Below, piece by piece: positions 50,332 through 56,690 of a DNA stretch of 56,690 nt (position 1 is the first letter of the stretch; each line of letters opens with the position of its first letter). The stretch is from contig JAIRTL010000110.1 of NCBI GenBank assembly GCA_031254915.1, positions 1-56,690 on the forward strand. Direction: 5' to 3'. The position numbers and the translations under genes were made by a program. The notes below the pieces were generated by a model. The model did no database searches. It had not been told where the DNA came from and worked only from the letters and a program-made list of their open reading frames with translations. The stretch comes from Planctomycetota bacterium (lineage in GTDB: Bacteria > Planctomycetota > SZUA-567).

Positions 50332-51873
50332 ATGCATTTTCTCGGGCTGGACTACGGAACCGGCGGCTCGAAGGCGACTCTGATCGACGACGCCGGCGCC
50401 GTCCGCGGTCACGCGTTTCGCGAGTATCCGATCCTCACCACCAAACCCGGTTGGTCGGAACACGAACCCGACCGCTACTGGACGTATGCCCGCGACATGA
50501 TCCAGGCCATCCTCGCGGAGTCCGCCGTCGATCCCCGAGACATCGGCGGCGTCGCCGTGTCCTCGGCCATGCCCTGCCTGGTGATGATCGACAAGAACGG
50601 AATCCCGGTCAACAACGCGTACAACCTGATGGACCGCCGGGCCGTGCGGCAAGTGGAAAAGGCGCGCGAACTGTTCGGCGACCAGAAAATTTTCGCCGTC
50701 AGCAAAAACCGTCTCGACGACCACCCCGCCATCGTCAATCTCCTGTGGGAGCGGGAAAACCGTCCCGACGATTTCCGTCGCGTCGACAAGGCGCTCACCA
50801 TAGACGGATTCGTCACCCGCAAGCTCACCGGCGTCGACAGTTGCCATTACTCCGGCGCCGCGTTTTATGGCGTCGCCTACGAACTCCTCGCCAGGCGCTT
50901 CGACTTGGCGATGCTGGACCGCCTCGGCCTCGACCCATCCCTGTTTCCCGCGCTTCACCGTTGCGAAGCGATCGTCGGGGAAGTCGCCGCCGACGCGGCG
51001 GAGGCGACAGGGCTCGCCAAAGGAACGCCGGTCGCCGCCGGCCAGGTGGACTGCAACGCCGGTTGGGTCGGCGGCGGCATGATCCGCGAGGGCGACATCC
51101 AGATGAATCTCGGCACCTGCGGCAATTTCGGCATTCTCCACCGCGACGCCGATTTCCACGACAGCATGATCGGCTTCGCCTATACCACCGATTCGGAAAA
51201 CACCTACATCACTGTGCCCACCACGACCACGGGCGGCCAGACAATACGCTATTTGCGCGACAACCACTACCGCGCGGAACGGGAACTCGAGGCCTCCGGC
51301 GGCATGGACGCCTACGACGCGATCAATATCGAGGCCGCCGCCGCGCCTCCCGGCTGCGACGGCCTTGTCGTCCTGCCCTATCTCATGGGTGAGCGCACCC
51401 CGATTTGGGACGTCCATGCCAGAGGCGTCGTCTTCGGTTTGAGCCTCGCCCACACGCGCGGCCATCTCGCCCGCGCGATGATGGAGTCGGTGGCATTCGC
51501 GCTTTACGATTCGTTCCAGGTGATCACGGCGGCCGGCCGACCGGTCAACCCGCCCTTGATTCTCAACGAGGGCGGCGCGAAAAGCGTGTTGTGGCGACGC
51601 ATCATCACAGACGTTTTCAATCTACCGACCGCGCTCGTCGAACGCCGCAACGGCGCCCCCTACGGCGATGCGCTTCTCGCCGGCGTCGCCGTGGGTGCGT
51701 TCAAGGATTTTTCCGTCGCCAGGGAATGGACCAGGTACATCGACCCCATGGAACCGGATCCGGCCGCGCACAGTCTGTACATGGAGTATTTCGACCTCTA
51801 CAAATCGCTATACGCCCACGTGAAAGACGATTTCCGGACCCTTGCCCGCCTCCGCGAAAAGGAACGGGGCTAA
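50332..51873 (+). CDS. FGGY-family carbohydrate kinase 2 (xylulokinase-like)
   Basis: A 513-residue FGGY kinase, closer to xylulokinase in layout. It has [16 protein letters not shown] (5-20), the substrate Asp in [22 protein letters not shown] (the xylulokinase-type FxGERxP motif) and [21 protein letters not shown]. It starts 3 bp after the RpiR gene with GGTGTAAGTC in front, so translation is probably coupled. Last gene of the operon; a decayed IS follows 230 bp downstream. No rho-independent terminator was seen between 51874 and 52105, where I found nothing else. Confidence 0.87.
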   Translation: MHFLGLDYGTGGSKATLIDDAGAVRGHAFREYPILTTKPGWSEHEPDRYWTYARDMIQAILAESAVDPRDIGGVAVSSAMPCLVMIDKNGIPVNNAYNLMDRRAVRQVEKARELFGDQKIFAVSKNRLDDHPAIVNLLWERENRPDDFRRVDKALTIDGFVTRKLTGVDSCHYSGAAFYGVAYELLARRFDLAMLDRLGLDPSLFPALHRCEAIVGEVAADAAEATGLAKGTPVAAGQVDCNAGWVGGGMIREGDIQMNLGTCGNFGILHRDADFHDSMIGFAYTTDSENTYITVPTTTTGGQTIRYLRDNHYRAERELEASGGMDAYDAINIEAAAAPPGCDGLVVLPYLMGERTPIWDVHARGVVFGLSLAHTRGHLARAMMESVAFALYDSFQVITAAGRPVNPPLILNEGGAKSVLWRRIITDVFNLPTALVERRNGAPYGDALLAGVAVGAFKDFSVAREWTRYIDPMEPDPAAHSLYMEYFDLYKSLYAHVKDDFRTLARLREKERG

Positions 51874-52105
51874 CGGCCGGCGACGACCTCCCCGGCGCGC
51901 CGCCGCCATTTCCCCTCTCCCTCCTGACGATACTTTCACGCTCTATTCTGGAGTCCGCCAAAGAAGTTCGAAAGAAAACCTCCTCTGCGGCAAAAAAAGG
52001 TGGGGAAATTTCCTTCCCGCGGGAGAAAGTCTTGGGTGGACCGGTTTGGCGGGTCGCGTTTCTCGCTCTTGCAATCGCCGCCTTCGCTCACATCTCGCAA
52101 GGGGT

Positions 52106-52794
52106 GCATCTCACTTTTGTTAACGTCTTCTGTCGTAAACGGTTGAGTATGCCGGAGAGAGGTGAACGCCGGGATGCGGCAAAGTATTGCGTCTCCTCGG
52201 CGGGTGGTCCGGCGGTAATAGGCCGGGCGTTGTATGCCGAGGCCCTGCGTCGGGGGTAGCATCAGGCCAAACGCGTGTATGTGATTGCCGACGGACCGGC
52301 ATGGATCTGGCGAGTGGCCGGGGAATGCTATCCCGAGGCGGAAGGCGAGTTGGACTTCCACCATGCGTCGGAGCATTTATGGACGCCTGCCAGGGACCCA
52401 TTTAAGGACGAGGAATCGGCGCATGACTGGGTGGGATCGCTCTTGAAGGGAGTGAAGCGGCGCGGCGGAAGTGAACTTCTTCCCATCCTGGAGGGACTGT
52501 TGGAAATGGCCGAGGACGAATGGCCGGAAGAAGAGCGTCAAGTGCTTAGTAGGGAGACGGCGTACTTTCAGAAGCATTCGTCGCACCTATACTATCCGAA
52601 AGCCAAACGCCAAGGCTTCCCTCTTGGGTCGGGAGTGATGGAATCGGCCTGTTCGCAATTGCAAGGGCGATTCAAACGACCGGGGCAATTCTGGGGAGAA
52701 TCGGGAGAAGACAATCTGCTCGCGTCGGAATTGGCGCGAAGGAATGGGGATTGAGGCGAACTTTAGACAAAAGGGCATAACAAAAGTGAGATGC
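52106..52794 (+). mobile_element. Internally deleted ISKra4-like element with perfect 17-bp ends
   Basis: GCATCTCACTTTTGTTA (52106-52122) and its exact complement (52778-52794) bound a 689-bp element. The inside codes only for the C-terminal part of an ISKra4-like transposase. Full elements of this kind are longer, so the N-terminal coding part is deleted while both ends are intact; it could still be moved by a transposase acting in trans. No clear target duplication was seen. Confidence 0.7.
52149..52754 (+). pseudogene. Broken ISKra4-like transposase, C-terminal part
   Basis: One frame from 52149 reads through ALYAEALRRG, a TAG at 52257-52259, then HQAKRVYVIADGPAWIWRV without a frame change. 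Family hallmarks after the stop are VIADGPAWIW, FHHASEHLW, FPLGSGVMESACSQLQGRF and KRPGQFW. The N-terminal half is missing and the stop lies just before a conserved block, so the transposase is dead. The part after the stop is open for 160 codons. Confidence 0.7.
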
Positions 52795-52842
52795 GCCACA
52801 TGCGCATTCAAGTTTGAAAAGTCGATGTATCTGCGGCTCCGG

Positions 52843-53346
52843 TTACTTGACCGGGAAGTCGAACTGGCCGAGCGCCGCCATGCGCAACAGCTTCACAAGC
52901 TCGAGCGGCTGCCTGGCCTCGCCTTTGGCAATCTTCGAGTACCATTCGGAAACCGCTTTTTCCACGCGTTCGCGTTTTTCCGAACGCTGGGCAAGCGTTT
53001 CCTCGATCGCCTTCGATATCCGTTCCGCCGTGCTCCGCAAGGTCGATTGCTCTCTCTCCGCCAGAGCCTCCCCTTTCGAAAACGCCTTGACCAGCGAATC
53101 GCGTTCCTCTTGGGTCAGGTGGAAAGAGAGTTCAAAAATATCCTTGGGCTGCTCCGGGCCGGGCTTCGCGTTTTCGCCCGGTTTCGCCTTCGCGTTGGTC
53201 GCGCCATTCGCGGACTGGGGCTGTTCGACCTTGTTTTCTCGGGCGGCTACGTGTTGCGACTTCTCGTCCGGCCGAGTCTGTCGCATCGCTTTGTCAGTTT
53301 GTATCGCCTGGGTGATTGGCCCTAGGTCCGTCATGTCGGGAAGCAT
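52843..53346 (-). CDS. Charged protein of unknown function
   Basis: A 167-residue soluble protein. Residues 1-75 are polar and low-complexity (Gln, Lys, Ala, Pro, Asn), while 80-167 are helical and highly charged (SFHLTQEERDSLVKAFSKGE, then AERISKAIEETLAQRSEKRER). No signal, Cys or known domain. AAGGAGGTG six bases before the ATG is one of the best SD sites in the window, so it is expressed. It stands alone between the IS remnant and repeats. I considered a flagellar-associated role from the helical layout but have no motif for it. Confidence 0.65.
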   Translation of the reverse strand: MLPDMTDLGPITQAIQTDKAMRQTRPDEKSQHVAARENKVEQPQSANGATNAKAKPGENAKPGPEQPKDIFELSFHLTQEERDSLVKAFSKGEALAEREQSTLRSTAERISKAIEETLAQRSEKRERVEKAVSEWYSKIAKGEARQPLELVKLLRMAALGQFDFPVK

Positions 53347-53428
53347 AAATGCACCTCCTTGTACGGCATACTTCCCCGCCGTTCTGTGGACATCATGTCC
53401 GCGTTCCTGCCAAACCGCAACGCATAGG

Positions 53429-53568
53429 GCATTTTAACATCACATTGAGAAAGCGTTGATCCTTCGTCGCGTCTCCCCCCCGGCGCATTTTCGCCGAAAT
53501 AACGCGAAAATACGCCTTCCGACCGACACGCCTCGGCCAAACACTTTCTAAACACAAAATTAAACGCT
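53429..53568 (+). mobile_element. MITE-like element (family B), copy 2
   Basis: Colinear along its whole length with 8694-8834: GCATTTTAACATCACATT, GATCCTTCGTCGCGTCTCC, AACGCGAAAATACGCC and TTAAACGCT at the end. The inverted ends are GCATTTTAA / TTAAACGC. No clear target duplication; a family C unit begins at the next base. Confidence 0.65.
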
Positions 53569-53671
53569 CTACAGCGTTTTCGTAAATAGTTGACCCTTCC
53601 CCGGCGCGTCTTGGTTGGCGCGGTCGAGCCCGAAACGCAACAGGGAGGCCAATCATTACCAAAAACGCGCT
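53569..53671 (-). repeat. Family C repeat, third unit
   Basis: On the minus strand AGCGCGTTTTTGGTAATG to GAAAACGCTGTAG is colinear with 35621-35724. It directly adjoins the family B copy. From 53672 to 53916 I see no gene or repeat. Confidence 0.65.
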
Positions 53672-53916
53672 AAATGACGCACCCCGCCCGTCATTATATT
53701 TTTTAAACACAACAGCGCTTTTCGCAACCGCGGGCCGAATCGTCCGCGTAAATGCATAACCACCGCTGTGTGTCCCTCGACCACTTGGCAGTATTATTAG
53801 CGGATGCGCAGGCAAAAAGTTGAGGAAAAAACGGCGACGTGATAATCTGGCGCAATGTATTATATTCTCAATAGTTGCCGGTTCGGAATAAACTACCCGG
53901 GAAAAATTCAGTATTA

Positions 53917-54396
53917 TTATCGGCTCTTGTTTTCGATCTCCAGGCGCGCGGCGACAGCCAAACTGTCCGCCAGTTCGTTCTCCGGGTGGCCAGCGTGACC
54001 GCGAATCCATGTCCAGGCGATTTGATGCGGTGCGGCGGCGTCCAGAAGCCGTTTCCACAGTTCAACGTTTTTTACCGGTTGCCTGGAAGCTGTTTTCCAG
54101 CCGTTTCTCAGCCAATTGCGGATCCAGTTTTTCTGAAATGCGTCGACGATATAGCGGCTGTCCGTCACCACTTCGACCGTGCAAGGCACGTTCAGCGCCT
54201 CCAGGGTGGATATGACCGCCATCAGTTCCATGCGGTTGTTGGTCGTGTTCTTCTCCGCCCCCGAAAGGCGCTTCTCCACGTTCGCGGCCGGAGCGCGGAG
54301 AAGCGCGCCCCAGCCACCGGGCCCGGGGTTGCCAGAACAGGCGCCGTCCGCGTATATCTGTACAAAAGGTCTGGCTTTGTCGACGCTTTTGGTCAT
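53917..54396 (-). CDS. rnhA: Ribonuclease HI
   Basis: A 159-residue RNase HI that cuts RNA in RNA-DNA hybrids. The DEDD active site is visible: Asp17 ([17 protein letters not shown]), Glu57 (NNRMELMAV), Asp79 ([12 protein letters not shown]) and Asp near 143 (ENELADSLA), with the flexible His in RGHAGHPEN. The ATG at 54396 lacks a strong SD (GGA at about 10 bases). It lies 18 bp after the mnmE stop on the same strand, so both genes probably share a transcript. Cytoplasmic; normal length. Confidence 0.95.
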   Translation of the reverse strand: MTKSVDKARPFVQIYADGACSGNPGPGGWGALLRAPAANVEKRLSGAEKNTTNNRMELMAVISTLEALNVPCTVEVVTDSRYIVDAFQKNWIRNWLRNGWKTASRQPVKNVELWKRLLDAAAPHQIAWTWIRGHAGHPENELADSLAVAARLEIENKSR

Positions 54397-54414
54397 GGAT
54401 AGTCCGATCTTCCG

Positions 54415-55806
54415 TTATTTCCCCAAACAAAACTGCGAGAATATCGCTGTCAATGTTTCCTCGACATAGCCTTCGCCGAGCGCACCGGAGAACGCATCCA
54501 CGGCGCTCCGGAGGTCGTCGGCGACGAGTTCCTCGCGCCCGAGGCCGGAAAGCTCAAGCGCCGCCGCGCGAAGATGGAGAAGCGCCGTCGACAGTTCCGT
54601 GCGTTCGCGTCGGTTCCATCTGTTCTGTATGCCCGAGTCTCCGACAATGCGCGCGATCGTTTGTTTGGCCTCGGCGATTCCTTCGCCGCTATGCGCGCTG
54701 ACGGAAAGTGCGGCGACAGGTTTTTTCCCGACGTCGGCAAGGATCCGGACGATATTCTCCTTGCCGGTTTTCGCCGGCAGGTCCCGCTTGTTGACCAGGA
54801 CGAGGATCGGTTCGCCGAGTCGCGCGGCGAACTCGCGCAATGGTTGTCCGGCAGGTTCGGAGCCGTCTACGACCCAGCAGGCGAGGTCCTCGGCGCCGAT
54901 CGTTTTCTGTCCGCGCGCGGCGGCGTCGCCGCCGACGTCGCGTGAGACCGGGTCGTGACCGGGGTTGTCGGCGAGAAGCAGCGTGACGTTTCCCAATTTG
55001 ACCTCGCGTTGCAGCCTGTCCCTTGTTGTGGAGGGTTGGGGGGAAACAACGAATTCCGCCTGCCCGAGAAGCGCATTGGCGAGGGCGCTTTTCCCCGCGT
55101 TCGTCAGGCCGAGCAGGGATACGAGCGGCAGATCGGGGCGCGCGATCCCCGAATCCTCCGCCAACGCCGCGCCCGCCTGTTCGAGATCCTCGACGAGGGC
55201 GGCGATTTCCGCCGCCGGATCGCCGCCGAGGTGCTCGTGCTCAAAATCTATCGACGCTTCGATGATCGCCGCTGCGTCGAGGACGCGCCGCCGCCACTCC
55301 CCGATCAAATGCGGATTCGCGTCTCCCATGCGGAACAGCGCCATGCGGCGCCGGTTCTCCGCCGTGGCGCGGATGGATTCCTCCACCGCTTCCGCCTGGC
55401 CAAGACTGAGGCGGCCGTTCCGGAAGGCGCGGAAGGTGAACTCGCCCGGCGCGGCCGGTCGCGCGCCGAGGCGGGTGAGCGTCCGGAGAGCGGCCCGGAG
55501 GACAACTGGCGATCCGGGCAGATGGAATTCGGCAACGTCCTCGCGTGTGTAGCTGCCCGGGCCTGGCATGAGCATAACGTTGGCTGGGCAGGAGAGACGG
55601 TGTCCGGACAGGGTCAGGAGTAAATCGCATTGATGCGCGCCGCGCCTCCGAGCCGCGAGAGCTTCGGCGGCGGCGGGATTTGTCGGGATGACCGCTTCCG
55701 CGAGGATGGCGAAAACGTTGGGACCGGATAACCTGATCGCCCCCAAAAGGCCTGCGCCCGGCGGGGAAGCGATCTGCGCGATGTCGTCGTCGGCGAAATA
55801 CTGCAC
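54415..55806 (-). CDS. mnmE: tRNA modification GTPase MnmE, divergent
   Basis: A 463-residue MnmE of normal length, which with MnmG makes the cmnm5 group on wobble uridine of tRNAs. N-terminal folate domain: SPPGAGLLGAIRLSG. G domain: G1 GLTNAGKS (233-240), G2 TTRD (260-263), G4 NKRD (339-342) and the C-terminal signature FCLGK (459-463). Oddities: the usual SYTGEDxVExxxHGG is SYTREDVAEFHLPGSP, and G3 DTAGIR is DNPGHD (280-285). These changes recall planctomycete-type MnmE proteins. GTPase activity may differ. The rnhA gene follows after 18 bp. Confidence 0.9.
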   Translation of the reverse strand: MQYFADDDIAQIASPPGAGLLGAIRLSGPNVFAILAEAVIPTNPAAAEALAARRRGAHQCDLLLTLSGHRLSCPANVMLMPGPGSYTREDVAEFHLPGSPVVLRAALRTLTRLGARPAAPGEFTFRAFRNGRLSLGQAEAVEESIRATAENRRRMALFRMGDANPHLIGEWRRRVLDAAAIIEASIDFEHEHLGGDPAAEIAALVEDLEQAGAALAEDSGIARPDLPLVSLLGLTNAGKSALANALLGQAEFVVSPQPSTTRDRLQREVKLGNVTLLLADNPGHDPVSRDVGGDAAARGQKTIGAEDLACWVVDGSEPAGQPLREFAARLGEPILVLVNKRDLPAKTGKENIVRILADVGKKPVAALSVSAHSGEGIAEAKQTIARIVGDSGIQNRWNRRERTELSTALLHLRAAALELSGLGREELVADDLRSAVDAFSGALGEGYVEETLTAIFSQFCLGK

Positions 55807-55929
55807 TCGGTTTGATCCGTCCGTTCCGCTGCCTGCGGCATTTTGAGAAAGACTGTGGATATTGGATTCAGAGTCTGTTCGGGTAGGTGACGTACTAAAT
55901 CCACATATTCACGGGGATTCTAAAATGCG

Positions 55930-56352
55930 TTAAAAATCCTTCGCCGCTTCCGTTTCGATGATGAAAAGGCTGTGGCGCTCGTGCCTGCCCATGCCGGGGC
56001 AACGCCGCGCCGCACTCTCCCACGCCTCCGGCGAGGTAAGGTTTTCGCGCCACCATGGCCAGGTCCTGCATTGAACCGGACGCGCATGATAGATGGCGCA
56101 GCGACCGGCCCCATTGAGGAACGGACAGTCGCCGCTCCGGCTGTCGACAAGCGCGAGTCCCGTCGGCGTGCGGCGGAGGTATTTGTAGCCGAATTCCTCA
56201 TCGCTCATCCCAAGCGCACCGGCGATTTCGGTAATTTCATCCGGGCTGATCCAGACATATCCGCCCGGGCCGCGGCAGCAAGCGCCGCATCCCTGACACT
56301 GAAAACACAGACCCTGATAGTACCAGGGCACTCTTTGATCCGGAGTGATCAT
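55930..56352 (-). CDS. YkgJ-type cysteine-cluster protein
   Basis: A 140-residue protein of the YkgJ/CxxCxxCC family (putative zinc- or iron-chelating). Clustered Cys are seen in LCFQCQGCGACCRGPGG (Cys16, 19, 22, 25, 26), GDCPFL, GRCAIY and VQCRTWPWW, matching the family order. Function not established; some are linked to Fe-S or metal handling. The ATG at 56352 is 5 bp after the nqrF stop with a weak SD, so it is expressed as a follower of the nqr operon. It starts where homology starts, although the frame is open further upstream inside nqrF. Confidence 0.8.
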   Translation of the reverse strand: MITPDQRVPWYYQGLCFQCQGCGACCRGPGGYVWISPDEITEIAGALGMSDEEFGYKYLRRTPTGLALVDSRSGDCPFLNGAGRCAIYHARPVQCRTWPWWRENLTSPEAWESAARRCPGMGRHERHSLFIIETEAAKDF

Positions 56353-56357
56353 GGCTG

Positions 56358-56690
56358 TTATCCGAATCTGTCGAAAAAGATATTTTCGCGCCTGATGCCC
56401 TTGTGCGTGAGCGTGGATATGCAGGCCTCGATCATGCCGGGGCCGCCGCACAGATACGCCTCGTATTCGCTGGCATCGGGGATATGCTTGGCGACGACGT
56501 CGGTGATAAGACCGTAGTCTGCGCAGGCTTCGCTTCTCTCGTCGCCGGACAGGGCGGGAACGTATTTGAACCAGGGATGCTTGGCGGCGAATTCCTGGAA
56601 TTCCTTCACGTAATACAGGTCGCGTTCGTAAACGGCTCCGAAGAAAAGCCGCACCGGACGGTCTGTTGCACCCTTGTCCACCATCTCCTG
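56358..56690 (-). CDS. nqrF: NqrF, C-terminal part (cut by the window end)
   Basis: The last about 110 residues of the F subunit of Na+-translocating NADH:quinone reductase. The NADH-binding lobe is clear: VRLFFGAVYERDLYYVKEF, FKYVPALSGDE, YGLITDVVAKHI, YEAYLCGGPGMIEACI and a C-terminal IFFDRFG. The N-terminal membrane anchor, ferredoxin-like 2Fe-2S domain and FAD-binding start lie beyond 56690. Family proteins read CGPPMM where this one has CGGPGM. NqrF is the last gene of nqrABCDEF, so the operon should continue past the window. It implies a sodium-motive NADH dehydrogenase. Confidence 0.88.
   Translation of the reverse strand, partial: QEMVDKGATDRPVRLFFGAVYERDLYYVKEFQEFAAKHPWFKYVPALSGDERSEACADYGLITDVVAKHIPDASEYEAYLCGGPGMIEACISTLTHKGIRRENIFFDRFG

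Noticed and set aside
53393..54058. Minus-strand frame across the repeats near rnhA
   Set aside because: It runs through family B and C repeats and into rnhA in another frame; no SD or domain.
1..56690. CRISPR arrays, tRNA or rRNA genes, prophage, or secondary-metabolite clusters
   Set aside because: No regularly spaced direct repeats, no cloverleaf-like GGTTCGANTCC segments in proper context, no phage structural genes and no NRPS/PKS/RiPP enzymes were seen by eye. A tRNAscan or antiSMASH run would be decisive.

Overview
The window is GC-rich bacterial chromosome, densely coded on both strands, with mostly tight operons and strong Shine-Dalgarno (SD) sites. Core genes (rpsD, lysS, murB/murC/ddl/ftsQ, folP, tadA, mnmE, rnhA, fba, nqrF) and a recognisable 6S RNA show it is chromosomal. 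The lineage cannot be fixed from sequence alone. The unusual MnmE (PGSP in place of the usual HGG, and an altered G3 box) and the many ribose-type ABC importers with a URO-D-like companion suggest a Planctomycetes/PVC-like heterotroph; this is inference. NqrF and class II aldolase fit a fermentative, sodium-using metabolism.

Layout. 1-7742: a transposase scrap, a DeoR regulator, then a ribose-type operon (permease, ATPase, binding protein, ribokinase, RbsD pyranase, URO-D-like protein). 8010-10497 (minus): rpsD, repeats, a kinase scrap and an RlmI-like rRNA methyltransferase. 11494-16912 (minus): a division and wall block in transcription order lipoprotein, murC, murB, ddl, ftsQ. 17182-19594 (plus): lysS, 6S RNA and a zinc-ribbon membrane protein. 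19595-21115: repeats, an exported protein and a rhodanese scrap. 21116-26904 (plus): an unknown protein, a GT41-like glycosyltransferase, a DegT aminotransferase and an ABC-F ATPase. 27202-29337 (minus): tadA, tatD, folP. 29513-30490: fba. 30890-35569: a second sugar importer with two different permeases. 35941-37627 (minus): a selenium/sulfur-carrier type module (cysteine desulfurase family, truncated YedE, DUF3343). 38178-51873 (plus): a co-directional operon of about 13.7 kb carrying an isomerase, a complete importer, an SIS isomerase, an alcohol dehydrogenase, a SAF-domain oxidoreductase, two FGGY kinases and an RpiR regulator. 52106-56690: an IS remnant, repeats, rnhA, mnmE, a YkgJ-type cysteine-cluster protein and the C-terminal part of NqrF.

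How the parts work together. Three separate ribose-class (CUT2) importers lie within 56 kb, each with a stem-loop just downstream of the binding-protein gene, so solute capture and catabolism of small sugars or polyols dominates. The first cassette looks like uptake and phosphorylation of a ribose-like aldose. The third appears to be a full pathway (isomerise, oxidise, phosphorylate) for a substrate I cannot name.

Between genes, almost every gap above 300 bp holds either decayed gene pieces (MATE, rhodanese, Ser/Thr kinase, transposases) or short non-coding repeats. Two repeat groups can be defined by eye. Family A (four copies, about 110-130 bp) has a central hairpin whose arms change in a paired way. 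A GCGTTTT-ended, MITE-like group (families B and C) includes one copy inserted inside a family A copy with an apparent 5-bp target duplication. No tRNA, rRNA, CRISPR array or phage region was seen.
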